This document shows positions 22,192-32,944 of a stretch of 64,000 bases of DNA, in pieces. The translations under genes and the position numbers were made by a program. The notes below the pieces were generated by a model, which was not told the origin of the DNA, did no database searches, and worked only from the letters and a program-made list of their open reading frames with translations. This stretch comes from Pictodentalium vernedei (Eukaryota > Mollusca > Scaphopoda > Dentaliida > Dentaliidae). The first letter of the stretch is position 1. Every line of letters begins with the position of its first letter. The DNA lies in the NCBI GenBank assembly GCA_031216915.1, contig CM062289.1, positions 26,865,533 through 26,929,532 of the forward strand. The letters are read 5' to 3'.

Positions 22192-22855
22192 TGTAGCCTG
22201 GCCATTGTAAGAGAAACGGAACGATGAATTCGAAAAACTAGGACCGGTCAGTCGGACACAGATTCGAGTCGGAATATTCAGAAAATTTTGGCAGCTGATT
22301 GGAAAATTCAGAGAATTTGATCGAAAATTGAACATCATTTTGGCTCTGGCCGAAAAAAATTAATAAGAGCAAACTGAATTGATATTGGTGAATTTCCAAT
22401 TTTTGGAATCTACGTCACCGAATTTCTAGCTTTAGAAATTTTCGACGATTATTGGGGGAACTTTCCCTGCAAACCCACGGTCTACAACAAAAATGCGTTT
22501 ATAACAATTATATGTGACAATTTATGATATATGCCATTATGTTCTTTCCTCACAACCAACGACGTCAGTTTAGCCTATAAACATCCAAAATAACTTAAAC
22601 TATGAAAACTGGTGGCACTGGCCTTTACCGTAATAAAAAAAATCACAAAATTTCGTAATTAATAATCACTGAAAATGGTTATGAAAAAGGACCTGATATC
22701 AAACCCCCAAACTCCCATATCATCTCCACATACCCCGTGTCACTACGTGCCTGTATATGAGCTCAAAACACCCCATAAGTTTTTTACCTCAACATTTAAT
22801 AGAGCATAAAATGAAGAGCAATATCTATTGATTTTGGAATCCCCAGAAATATTTT
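22192..22855. other. Unassigned, no gene seen
   Basis: AT-rich sequence without a repeat match inside the window or a recognisable coding segment. Confidence 0.4.
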
Positions 22856-23095
22856 TAATCCTTTAAACGTAACGGCCAAAACCGGCCAGCGCTATTCTCA
22901 AAAATCGCCAATTAATTTTCATCATTTTTTCTTTTTTTGTCTCAAAAACATAGGTTATGACCCCTCGTTGGAACGAGCTCGTCCAGCTCGTTCCAACGAG
23001 AGGTCATAGCCTATGTTTTTGAGACAAAAAATGAGTTATTCAAGAATTTTTTTTTAAAGCGTCGTCTGCGTTTCATGTTAGGTAAAGGTTTGTTA
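22856..23095. mobile_element. TTAA hairpin MITE family B, copy at 22.9 kb
   Basis: The ends are degenerate (taatcctttaaacgtaacgg; atgttaggtaaagg). The centre is cccctcgttggaacgagctc / gagctcgttccaacgagagg. The family's variable stem position is a G-C pair here. Confidence 0.85.
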
Positions 23096-23559
23096 AAGTA
23101 TCTGTAAAATGTGTCTTTTCAACTGAGAGCCAAACTGGACGGTAGCAGGAGAATCGCCCAAATTTGAATATAGAAAACACGCGGCCACATATTTTTTTCC
23201 TGTTCATTTTTAAGGAGATAATATATTAAATGGATAGAAGAATTTTGTCCCAAAATTGAGTTTGATGAGCTGAGGAGGAGGAGATAATTCAGTGTATTTT
23301 AACATGCACACCGCGGAGATACTATACCACGACATTATCAATAATAACAGAGTTATCCCGCTTGTATTGAGAACGGATTGCGTGGTCACTCTCTGTGATC
23401 CATCAATCGCGCACCATTCTTAAATTTTAACTTGTTCTGAATGGGAAAGTCGTGTATTATTTGTTAAAAGAGTTGACCGCCGCGGACAATAAAATAAATT
23501 AAGAAAAGACACCACATACAGCTTCATTTCAAGTCTCAATGTTAATAAACGGAGACGAC

Positions 23560-23614
23560 AAAGGGGGGGAGGGGGGTCGTTGACGAATCCATGGGGGGGG
23601 GGGGGGGGGGGGGC
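23560..23614. repeat. Poly-G tracts
   Basis: Runs of 7, 6 and about 20 G separated by short sequence. The minus-strand proline-rich frame here is a by-product. Confidence 0.9.
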
Positions 23615-23898
23615 AACCCCTCTTCCAATGTTTGTAACATATTTTTTTCACAAGCACCGAGACCAGGGGATACAGTATTGGAGGTAGTGGATGTCCATGT
23701 GTTATCGTGAATAATACCATACCACATGTAGACTACTATCCTTTTGGTGAACAATAAGGTCCTGTGAATATTCGAGATTCGATTCCATATCGATATTATA
23801 TATCTGATTCGAAATCGATCTCGAATCAGTCCCAGTATTCGTTTTTTTCGAATCTCTCGTACTAACTTCAATTTGTTACATTTCCAGTAAAAAATGGA

Positions 23899-24259
23899 GG
23901 GGCGCGGTGGCTCAGTTGGTAGAGGTGCAGGCTGCAAGCCGAGAGGTCCTCGGTTCGAATCCCACCTGCGACAACCGCGTTGTGTCCTTGGGCAAGACAC
24001 TTCACCCCCATTGCCCATGTGGGGGTCACGGTGACGTTGCGTACTAAGGCGTACTGCACGTCGATGGTGCACCTGTCTTCAACCAGTGCTAACCCTGCTT
24101 GTGTGGAGTTAGTATGTTGGGGAGCTGACAGTTGCTCGCCGTTGCTCGGTGGTTCTCTCCGGGCACTCCGGCTTCCTCCACCCGTAAAACTGTCGTGGTC
24201 CTGATTAGCCATTGTGCAGAAATATGTGACCTTAAACACCAATAAATAAATAAATAAAT
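23899..24259 (+). mobile_element. tRNA-headed SINE, full length with 13-bp target duplication
   Basis: A box ggtggctcagttggt and B box ggttcgaatcc lie in the first 70 bases. The body has ttgtgtccttgggcaagaca and the tail is (AAAT)n. The duplication agtaaaaaatgga is at 23886-23898 and 24260-24272. It is about 47 bp longer than the 930 copy, which lacks the segment gcacgtcgatggtgcacctg onwards. Confidence 0.93.
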
Positions 24260-24376
24260 AGTAAAAAATGGATAAAATTGTCATCAGAAAATTCATTCAT
24301 GTAGGCTCATTTTCTATTTAATTGAGTATTTGACTATGTTTAATTGTTAGGTAAGTAGTGAATTTTTCCCACAACA

Positions 24377-24454
24377 TTATCCATAGTTTTAGTTTTTGAA
24401 GGCTTAACTTGTCACTAACAAGTTAAGCCTTCAAAAACTAAAATTATGGATAAT
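24377..24454. repeat. Hairpin with ~37-bp arms
   Basis: attatccatagttttagttt, tttgaaggcttaacttgt pairs with its complement after a cactaa loop; one mismatch seen. Likely a tiny MITE. Confidence 0.85.
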
Positions 24455-24689
24455 AAGCCTTGCTGTTTCAGCGACGGTGCTACAGAGAATATTTATTTAT
24501 TGGTGTTTAAGGTGTTCACTCAGTCTTGTCAGGTTCATCACAGCGTTCCGTAACTTCCTTTTGGTGCAATATGAAATAACTTGTTTATTAAGATTCGATT
24601 CGAGATTCGATTCGATTCGATATCAGTGACATGATTCAAATCGAGATTCGATTCGAAAAAAAATTGTAATTCGCAGATTCCTAGTGAAG

Positions 24690-25455
24690 AAGCCACCGGA
24701 GATTGACCTTCCATTTCCTCAAATATTCTAGGGGCGCCCCTCCTCCTCCCACCCCCAGTCCACGTTGACGATTGTGTGACAACCTCTCTCGTACTGAACC
24801 AATGCTTGGTTATACTGAGCACCATAACCCAAAACTAAAATGTTCCGCCGCAAATTCAGAACCATGAAGCCGCCCCAAGTGTGACTGAAGCCCTTTTATC
24901 CACCATCCCCCCCCACCCCCCCCCCCCCCCACCCCCCACACACACACCTCTCCCAGTCATAATTTGCCTATGGTGTCCCTACTTTCTATGATAATGCCAG
25001 CATGCAACCCCTAGAATAAATTCGCAGAATACTCTACAATGGAGCCTTCATTCTCGCGACTACCATTAGGCCCACCCGTTGAATTAAGCGAAAGCAATAA
25101 AGTGTCGCGAAGGCCAGCTGTGTGGGCTAGTTGTTTTACAACGTCTTACACTGGTTTGGTAGCGCGTGTACTTATCCATAATGTTTCCTCTTGAATGCCC
25201 GGCGCATAACCAGGGGAGGTGAGACGATTGCGAACGCACCTCCCCACAAAACTGGAGATCCACTTCGGGGACTATCTCACATTTGTTACTTGAAACTGTT
25301 GATAAAATGGAGTGACTTCACTTTCCCTGATACATGTTGCAGAGAGTACGGTGTATCGGAGTAAGGTGTTGTAAAACATAAATGTTCTCGTTTGCATGTA
25401 GTTTTTGTGAAATGGCTATACACTACTTTGGTACTTTTTCATAGCTTAGACTATA
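24690..25455. other. Unassigned, no gene seen
   Basis: A C-rich tract occupies 24905-24955. The remainder has no recognised exon, RNA gene or repeat. Confidence 0.4.
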
Positions 25456-25852
25456 ATTATTTATTTATTGGAGTTTAAGGTCACATACGTATGCACAATG
25501 GCTAATCATGACCGTGGCAGTTTCACGGGTGGAGGAAGCCGGAGTACCCGGAGAGAACCACCGAGCAACGACGAGCAGCTGCCAGCTCCACAACATCGCA
25601 ACTCCACACTGCAGCACAGGCAGGGTTGGATTGATTGAAGACATGCGCACCATCGACGTGCAGTACGCCTTAGTACATGGCGTCACCGTGCCCCCATGTG
25701 GACAATCGGGGTGAAGTGCCTTGCCCAAGGACACAACGCGGGAGTCCGAATCGATCGCTCAGACGGTCACCCATCCGAGGATTAACCGGGCTCGACGTTG
25801 CTTAACTTCGGTGATCTGACGAGAAGTGGTTACCCCGACGCCACCGCGCCCC
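25456..25852 (-). mobile_element. 5S rRNA-headed SINE, full length
   Basis: On the minus strand it begins ggggcgcggtggcgtcggg and runs into a 5S-like head at about 25852-25745. The head shows atctcgtcagatcaccgaag, gttaagcaacgtcgagc (5S A-box region) and ggatgggtgaccgtctgagc (5S box C region). It then uses the same body as the tRNA-headed SINEs (tgtccttgggcaaggcactt) and ends in (ATAA)n. Sequence flanking the two ends is loosely similar (gactataa / ggctataa), a possible worn target duplication. Confidence 0.88.
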
Positions 25853-25977
25853 GGTTTGGCTATAAAAAGGTGATATAAACTTAAGTGAAACATAGAAGCG
25901 CGCGTCACAAAGTGTTTTTAATATTGTGATTTTTAAAAGAAATCGGCAAAATAAGACTATTTTGTATAACAAAATGT

Positions 25978-26412
25978 CAGGCCTGGCATTTTCAGGAGAG
26001 CGATTTATTCGCTCGCCTACTGCTCGCCTTGAAAAAATCTAAGTAGGGCGAAAACTAGCCCTCCTGGCCTCAGAAGATAATGATTACCATGACAGCCTAT
26101 TCCAGAAACCCACATCTTTTCAGATCTCTGCTTAGTTAGTGGTCTCTGTAAGACGGCCACACTGCCCCTCTCACACCTCCGGGCCTTTCCGAGGCCCGGA
26201 GGTGTGGGAGGGACAGTGTAGCCGTCTAGCAGAGCCTACCTTGTTAGAAGCACTAAATAAAATGTACAAAGCTCACCAGGCAGAATCATAATAGTAAAAA
26301 TTTATTTTGCAACTTTTTGCTTTTGTAAGCTTGAGGAGAGCTAATCTCTCCCCTAGGTCATGCGAGGGGAGCGATTTTTAACCCTTCTACATTTTTAAAA
26401 ATGCCAGGCCTG
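25978..26412. mobile_element. MITE with CAGGCCTGGCATTTT ends
   Basis: The ends CAGGCCTGGCATTTT and AAAATGCCAGGCCTG are exact inverted copies, flanked by aaatgt on both sides (25972-25977; 26413-26418). A central hairpin at 26151-26226 has arms cacacctccgggcct / aggcccggaggtgtg. hAT-like ends are possible, but the duplication is 6 bp as seen, not a clear 8. Confidence 0.8.
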
Positions 26413-28312
26413 AAATGTCAAGCATCTTAATTTTTGATGTTTTTCGCTCTTTAACCTTCTGACAGTAGCTCATTTTATCCGTTTGAAAAGAAAATATAAA
26501 ACACTGACGACTGTCGAATAACAACAGAAAAGTCACGTGACATAATACTTCCGCGGTAATGTATTTTTAGATAGCAGAGGCTGTGACGGTGAGCCACCGG
26601 CAACAATTTTGTTACGCCAACGGTATCTATCTTTGAGTCAACAATACACGATGCAGTTAAATTCTTTTCCAAAAACCTTTACTTTTAAAAAAACATGTTC
26701 AAGTAATTATTTGCTGTTCGGATCGAATGATTTATTGAACGAATGTCGTTATTTCCTATCGGCAAATTTTGGGCGGAGTCGTTCGATTTTCGAACAGAAA
26801 AAAGAGAGGACATGGTTCATTTTCCAGCTTCCGGTTTCGTTTGGATAGTTATTGTTTTTCTATTTGATTTACTTTTCACGTATACGTTGTTTAAACGACG
26901 CGCTCCAAATAGCCCTTCGGGATTATTTTGCGTGCTATCAGTGGTGTGCCAAGGTGTTTCACAGAATCTAGTTGCATGATCCTGTTATTGTGTATCCTAT
27001 TTCTTACACCGACTTTATCGCTGTTTAATTTCTGCCAGAATTGCATATATAGGTATAACATGTATAGGTATAATATATTTATACCATGATTACCTATTCT
27101 ACTATATATAGAAAGCCTATGGCATAAATTTTAGCTTTACACTCCAACCGTGGTGAACACGCCAGCAATGGGATTTCAGTAGTTAAAATTTAGACCTACA
27201 GTGGAACTACATCCAAGTTGACCTTTGGTGACGTCGTCCTGAATGCGAACTTGTCTAAATTTATCGCACGTCGCCTCGCGAAGAGTAAAATGAAAGTGGC
27301 AATTATGTATTACGTTTTTAAATGAGTTCATCCCATAAGACACCAAAAATTAACAAACATGCGTTGCCTCATGTTAATAAAGCATCCATAACTCGAAATA
27401 GTATGTTATTATGTTATTAAAATTAAAAAGGCCCGTTTCTTTTTCCATTTCGTTTCGGTGATAAAATTGACAGCGGAAGTACCGCCCACCGATGCTCATG
27501 TAACCAAAAACAGATTCGCACGAATGTACGTCTGCTGCACAGTAAAATCGAGAAAAAATGAAATGCTATTTTGGTAAATTTATTTGATTTGAAATAAATA
27601 CTGTTTAAACTAAACTGGTTCCATCTCAGGGCCAAGATAGAACCAGTTTGGGCTTTATAAAGACTTTATTTTTTGCAGTGCACGTTGTATGGTTTTTCCT
27701 GACAATTACTTTCAATACGAGGATATTATATTCTACTCCGTTTAAATGGGTTAAATGAAATGGCATGTCAATTATGCAGCATATTGAAAACATTAGGCAG
27801 GTCGCACAAAACCAAGGTTATCCGGTGCACCAGAATAATATCTTGATATTTATATTTTCTCTATAATTGAATTTACTGTGCATAAAATGTTACTTGTACT
27901 GTATTTATTGATATATGTGTATTGATGTTTTTGGCAGGTAGGTACGGGTTCTGTATTAACTCATTAAACACAGTTTATACGGCACTGTAACAACGTTTTT
28001 TTTTATTGGCACTCATGGGGAGCCAGGTCGCTTTTTTCTTCTACTCTTGTGAGTGTAGCTGTTTGTTCGCGGAGCAGGAATTTTAGTCAAGAATATGTCT
28101 ATGATATTCAGTTAATTTTCCGATAGTTGAACCCCGCAGATTGAGATGCAAATCTCTACCCTCTGAAATCAATTATCATTAGTTCGCGGTTAAGTCTGTT
28201 TCGAATTTGGGAGTCATAATTTCCGAGTCTCAATGGTAGTTTGTAAGTTTGTCGTCTAGTCTGCCTGGCATTATAAGAGGACGACGATACTTCCACAACA
28301 ATAGGGTCAATG
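26413..28312. other. 1.9 kb without a recognised feature
   Basis: Frames up to 79 aa occur here, but they show no domain, no start context and no splice-supported continuity. Small features include gtataacatgtataggtata at 27050-27075 and a ttaaactaaactggtt / aaccagtttgggctttat inverted pair at 27604-27660. A diverged or unique non-coding segment is likely; a short exon cannot be excluded. Confidence 0.4.
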
Positions 28313-28944
28313 CAGGGGCGGCGGAACGATTTGCAAAGTGGGGTAGAGAGGGGGGGGGGGGGGCTGGATCGGGTGATGGATGGTCGTCGTACGAAAATTT
28401 TAAATTCCAGGGTCCCAAAACCCCCATTTCCATGCATCTGAGCGGATATTTTGAGATTTTTCTGGAGATGTATTTGAAACATTTCACACTTTGAGAGCCG
28501 TTAAACACGTCGGTAAAGCATACAGGTGAGGTCTGTTTATCAGCTTTGGTCGGAACGACCAAAGCTGATAAATAGACATCACCTGTAAGCTTTACCAGAC
28601 GTTAACAGCAATTATACTGTCTGTGGATTATCTTGTCTGGGGGTGGATTTGGTACTTGTATGTCTGTAAGATTACGATCATTTTCCGTTAACCGACTTTT
28701 TAACAGACTGTATACATTTTAGCGTCTGTTGCCACTTACTGCAAAAAAATGATCCGAAATCCATCGAAACTGAACCACTATGAGAGAAACATAGCTGGCG
28801 AAAATACGGGGGAGGCTCTGGCACCACCCCTTGTTTAACCAGTCATTGGTTGTGTTAAAATATGTGCATACAAAAAAGCATGGCTCGGCAAAAAAAGTGG
28901 AGGGGCTGAAGCCCCCCCCCCCCCCCCCAGTTCCGCCGCCCCTG
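28313..28944. mobile_element. hAT-like MITE with CAGGGGCGGCGGAAC ends
   Basis: The left end caggggcggcggaac and right end gttccgccgcccctg are exact inverted copies. A C tract of about 18 bases lies 15 bp from the right end, and a G tract at 28353-28367. A TTAA-bounded hairpin (28501-28605) is nested inside. No clean target duplication remains here, but sister elements at 29352 and 33340 have 8-bp ones. Confidence 0.8.
28501..28605. mobile_element. 105-bp hairpin MITE bounded by TTAA
   Basis: TTAAACACGTCGGTAAAGC at the left and GCTTTACCAGACGTTAA at the right enclose arms tcagctttggtcg / cgaccaaagctga. The whole unit is one hairpin with few mismatches. It interrupts the hAT-like element. Confidence 0.8.
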
Positions 28945-29351
28945 TAATGTGGGAACAGGGGCACAGTAAAGAGTGGTTGGGGGTGCTAGTAGGTTTTCCA
29001 TCCGGGACATTTTGTAGTTTTAGATATTGATTAGCTATTGCTAGTAATAATGTAGGTCTACTTTCTTAAGACTATAGGTCCCTGCAAATCACATATTTTC
29101 GATTCGATTCGAATCGAATCTATTATTCGAATCACATCGACCCTCGAATCGAATACAGGCGTCGTGAAGTCTCGACTGATAAAATATTCCAACTATATCA
29201 TCAAGGTATGCCTTCGACGAGTGATGCAGTTGGAATATAACCAGTGAGGATTTTTGTTCAAAAACAGAAACGGGTGTGAGAATTCTGTAGTGGGCTCAGC
29301 ACGGGGCTGGCCACTAGCAACAGTGAGCTTATCGTCGATATTGCTTGAGAA

Positions 29352-30173
29352 CAGGAGTGGCGCCAGGGATTTCTCGACAGGGGGGCTGACCTCTCCAACA
29401 GGGGGGATATAATATTTGACCTCCCAACCGAAGGAAAATGAGTGAAAATTGGTAAATTGGAGAACCAAAATAGAAGCAAATTGAGTATGTTTGTTGATTA
29501 TTTAACGTAAACATATTATAATAAGGTCGGGAAATATTTTATCTATAAAGCCAGTTTGACGAAAGACATTAAGGAATTTCGTGAGAATCACTATTCTCTA
29601 TCAAAGTTCCAGTGCTGCACGGGTTCGAGTCCACCCTGCGACACTGGAATATTGACAGAGAATAGTGATTCTCGTGAGTTTCCTTGATGTCGTTCGTCAA
29701 ACTAGTTTTATAGATTAAACAAACAATAATATCCCGACATTCCAGGGAAATAAAATAAAATAAATCTTAACGTCCTGCACACAACTTGTGTGTAACAAAT
29801 GCCATTCAACTTGATTCAAGCACCCGGTTTACAAAGAAATTTTGCATTTTGGAAACTTCGACTTAAACATGTTTAATGCAACATTAAAATCAATGTTACA
29901 GCTTCTTGATCGGTGAATACCCAACATCATGAGGCTGTCAACTTACAAAGAAGAACCATATACCTCTTTCTTGATCGACACAAGACGAGATATCTACATT
30001 CGATTGTCGGAAATTTCTCGTGAAGTCTACGGGCCTCTTCGACGGACTGACTAAAAATCTCCGGCGAGGAGGGGGGGGGGGGCTGGACCTCTCCGATGGG
30101 GGGGGGGGGGGGGGGGGCTCTTTAGCCCCGGACCCCCACCCCACCCCACCCCACCCCCTTGGCGCCACCACTG
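29352..30173. mobile_element. hAT-like element with 8-bp target duplication
   Basis: Ends caggagtggcgccagg and ttggcgccaccactg are inverted. The target duplication cttgagaa is exact at 29344-29351 and 30174-30181. It carries two long G runs at 30070-30081 and 30098-30117, close to its right end. The proline-rich minus-strand frame is the translation of these runs. It is non-autonomous. Confidence 0.88.
29525..29745. mobile_element. Hairpin MITE with a pol III B-box-like loop
   Basis: Left arm ggtcgggaaatattttatct, agtttgacgaaagacattaa, gagaatcactattctct pairs with the right arm agagaatagtgattctcgtg, gatgtcgttcgtcaaact, ataatatcccgac. The loop contains cagtgctgcac, gggttcgagtcc and ctgcgacactg. 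The middle matches the tRNA B-box pattern GGTTCGANTCC. I see no A box at the correct spacing, so pol III transcription is unproven. Confidence 0.8.
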
Positions 30174-30614
30174 CTTGAGAACTCTAAATTTGCTTTCAGC
30201 AGTGGTAGTGACTAGTGAAGCTGGAATTAATATGAATGGTGGCATGGGTACAGATGCATTTTATATACTCCGTCGTTATTTTCAACATTAATTATGTAGA
30301 ATTTCTAGCTCAGCTATACCTTTTTGACACGACAAGGATGAATGATATCAAGCGAAATTCCAGTGAAAAGATTCGAAGGAAACGAAGCGGACAGCCGATT
30401 TCGAATCGAACCGAATACCAACTTAAGATTCGAAATCGAATCGAATCTAGACGCTTCGCAGGGTCCTACTCAAGAGACTTGAATAGATTTGATATTTGAA
30501 AGTTTGTCGCACACAGACAGTCATACAAATGGAGGTCTTGAGTACCCGATTCGGCTGTTGGAGGGGCTGGGGGGATGATCAGTTTGTTAACTGGTTGAGT
30601 GCTAGAATCGACTG

Positions 30615-30615
30615 T

Positions 30616-30654
<39 letters not shown>

Positions 30655-30818
30655 TTGGAGTTTAACGACACTATCGGCTGCCAGGTTCACCTCGTGTCGG
30701 ACGGTTTTACGGGTGGAGGAAGCCAGAGTACCCGGAGGGAACCAACGAGCAACGTCGAGCAACTGTCAGACTCCCCAACGCACTAACTCCACACAAGCAG
30801 GGCTATCATTGATTGAGG
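30615..30818 (-). mobile_element. SINE, 3' part of a split copy (minus strand)
   Basis: The (TTTA)n tail at 30615-30657 and body ggttttacgggtggaggaag belong to a minus-strand SINE. It breaks at cattgattgagg (30807-30818), where the 5S-headed SINE begins. Its remaining 5' part resumes at 31255. Confidence 0.88.
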
Positions 30819-31254
30819 GGGCGCGGGGGGCGTTGCGGTAACCGGATCTCGTCAGATCATCGAAGTTAAGCAACGTCGAGCACGGTTAATCCTTGGATGG
30901 GTGACCGTCTGAGCGATCGATTCGGACTCCCGCGTTGTGTCCTTGGGCAAGGCACTTCACCCCGATTGTCCACATGGGGGCACGATGACGCCGTGTACTA
31001 AGGCGTAGTGTACGTCTATGGTGCGCATGTCTTCAACCATTAATTAACCCTGCCTGTGCCGCAGTGCGTTACGATGTTAGGGAGCTGGCAGCTGCTCGTC
31101 GTTGCTCGGTGGTTCTCTCCGGGTACTCCGTCTCCCTCCAACAGTAAAACTGTCACCGACACGAAATGACCTTGACTGTTAATGTGTCGTTAAACCCTAA
31201 TAAATAAATAAATATAAATAAATAAATAAATATAAATAAATAAATAAATAAATT
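30819..31254 (+). mobile_element. 5S rRNA-headed SINE inserted into another SINE
   Basis: The head at about 30819-30925 has ggatctcgtcagatcatcga, gttaagcaacgtcgagc and ggatgggtgaccgtctgagc, following 5S rRNA order. The body is tgtccttgggcaaggcactt and the tail is (AAAT)n with ATAAAT variants to 31254. The target duplication is cattgattgagg (30807-30818) against cattggttgaag (31255-31266), 10 of 12 matching. Confidence 0.9.
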
Positions 31255-31437
31255 CATTGGTTGAAGACAGGTGCACCATCGACGTGCAGTTCGCCTTAGC
31301 CACCGTCCTCCCGCGTGGACAATCAGGATCATAAGTGCCTTGCCCAAGAACACAACGTAGTTACCCCTGGCGGGGATCGAACCGTGGACCTCCCGGTTTG
31401 AAGTCCAATGCCGTAACCACTGTGCCACCGAGATGCC
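31255..31437 (-). mobile_element. SINE, 5' part of the split copy (minus strand)
   Basis: The minus strand begins with a tRNA-like head: ctcggtggcacagtggttac (A-box region) and ggttcgatccc (B box). The loop acttcaaa differs from the tRNA-Cys-like heads at 930 and 23899. The body continues until it meets the inserted SINE. Confidence 0.88.
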
Positions 31438-31494
31438 ACTATCAGGACTCTCAGAAAAATGAGGGTACCAGAGCAAAACTCACATTCGTCTTGT

Positions 31495-31655
31495 TCATGT
31501 TTCATATTCAGTCAAACGCAAATAATATTTTGTTTATATAAATTAGTTTTATTACAAATTATTGGAGCGTGCCTGCGGACACGCTCCAATAAATTGTAAT
31601 AACACAATTTTGTCTAACAAATTCACGCCACCAAAAATAATCTAGGTTTCGTCAT
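31495..31655. mobile_element. MITE family E, truncated copy, inverted orientation
   Basis: The centre acaaattattggagcgtgcc / ggacacgctccaataaattgt keeps pairing although it has C-G where other copies have A-T. The flanking attcagtcaaacgcaaataa and gccaccaaaaataatctagg match the 46.4-kb copy in reverse. The terminal TTAA ends are lost. Confidence 0.8.
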
Positions 31656-31799
31656 CAATGGATACTTAATCCTCGGATCACAATTATTAATAATGCAAAA
31701 GACAATGCCCACATTGGAAGCATCCATGGAAAAGTCGACAGGATGACTAGTTAATGTTTGTATACATCGTGCATGCAAATAAAATATGTTAGTTTATAT

Positions 31800-32015
31800 T
31801 TCTTATTGTTGGTCTGACACAAGCTGATACTGTACAGCTAGCAGGGAGATGACAGGTTGACAGCCAATCTGGCTATGCCATCTCCCTACGGTATACACTA
31901 TTTTTGTATTTCTTTACAAACGTAATTATTTCTTATTACCTTTTACCACTATTTTCAATATATTTAATGTATATTTTTCTGTATTATGTATACCGTAAAA
32001 TAAATCAATAAATCA
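31800..32015 (+). repeat. Possible LINE 3' tail
   Basis: It contains cagccaatctggctatgcca and ends ccgtaaaataaatcaataaa. A similar segment is at 7660-7770 before an A/T-rich simple repeat. A retroposon 3' end is plausible; no coding part is attached. Confidence 0.4.
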
Positions 32016-32138
32016 AATAATAAATTGAATTAATCTTGCCCTCAACCAGTTAAATAAGAAATTGCGTTACGACTACTACGTCGTAATAAAATTCTAGGAA
32101 GTCTCGAGGTGTTATAAAAACTACAATGCCGACTGTCT

Positions 32139-32944
32139 ACGGTTGGTCGCCGTGGACTGATCGTTAACCTCGCGTGGGCAGCGATGTCCACGCATGCGTT
32201 TACCAGGTAATAAAAATCATCAGCAGCAACATTTCAATTAATAAAGCACCGTTTTGTACCCGGTGCTTCATTAATTAAATTTTTGATGATTATTCCTATA
32301 ATTAGTGTTTGGAATCTTATTAGTTACACAGTTTGTTGGTGGCCTAATATGGTATATATGGTGTCAGTTAATTTCATATTGGACGGAATTAACTGACACC
32401 ATATATACCATATTAGGCCACCAACAAACTGTGTAACGAATATATCTTACCGACTGCTGCATCGATGCACAGAACTAATAACAACAGCGATCAAAATTAA
32501 ATGAGAGAATTCTCACAATGTGTTCACGTGTTTTTTGCCTTGTTACATTTATGGGAGAGTGCCTGTATCAAGGCAAATTCCTACATACCAAACAGTTTCA
32601 TTTCGAAGGTAACATGACACACATCCACAGAATACGAAGCATTTTAAGTTGCCTAACCTGCACTTCAAACCAAATATGGGCTTCCAACACTCAATCTTTC
32701 AACTTGAAGTGTTTATCGGCTGCCGCCATTTTGAATAATCAATGAACAAAGGGGAGATTACCCATACCTGTCAGCGTATATTGATGTTGACAGGCAGTAT
32801 GTGGTTTTATATGCAGTCTGCATGTGACGTCTTGGAGCCAATGAAATTCCCAGATACTTGTAGGAGGTAAGATATAATATTATATTGCGTCCGTTGAAAT
32901 ATTGCCCACCCGTGGAAAGTGACCAGTCTACGACCATCGTACTG
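32139..32944. mobile_element. TA-flanked element family H, copy with insertions
   Basis: Left end ggttggtcgccgtggactga and right end gaccagtctacgaccatcgt-actg (TA at 32945-32946) match the shorter copy at 35992-36200. Internal aaatttttgatgattattcc is shared. It is longer because of an inserted hairpin at 32323-32437 and other sequence including a half-copy of family E at about 32540-32580. Confidence 0.65.
32323..32437. mobile_element. 115-bp near-perfect hairpin
   Basis: gttacacagtttgttggtgg, cctaatatggtatatatggt, gtcagttaatt is followed by its full complement ending gtgtaac; loop about 12 bp. No mismatches noticed in ~50-bp arms, which suggests a recent insertion or maintained symmetry. 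Confidence 0.9.

Larger units (their letters stand above)
23756..24682. mobile_element. (GAATC)-ended element, second copy
   Basis: The left end aaggtcctgtgaatattcga leads into gattcgattcc and tctgattcgaaatcgatctc. The right end carries gattcgagattcgattcgat and closes with aattcgcagattcctag. These inverted ends match the type at 16672/22191 and 29075/30469. The interior holds a SINE (23899-24259) and a hairpin (24377-24454). Confidence 0.65.
29075..30469. mobile_element. (GAATC)-ended element, third copy
   Basis: Left end taggtccctgcaaatcacat then tcgattcgattcgaatcgaa; right end aatcgaatcgaatctagacg then cttcgcagggtccta. The inverted ends are better preserved here than in the other two copies. 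The interior is largely the hAT-like element 29352-30173. Confidence 0.7.

Noticed and set aside
23542-24296. 176-aa and 142-aa minus-strand frames
   Set aside because: They cross the antisense of the SINE at 23899-24259 and a poly-G tract.
26609-26979. Overlapping 79- and 78-aa frames as a host exon
   Set aside because: No domain, signal or splice evidence; similar frames occur by chance in 1.9 kb of unannotated DNA.
30819-30925. Functional 5S rRNA gene
   Set aside because: Only the internal promoter part resembles 5S; the sequence continues into the SINE body and tail.
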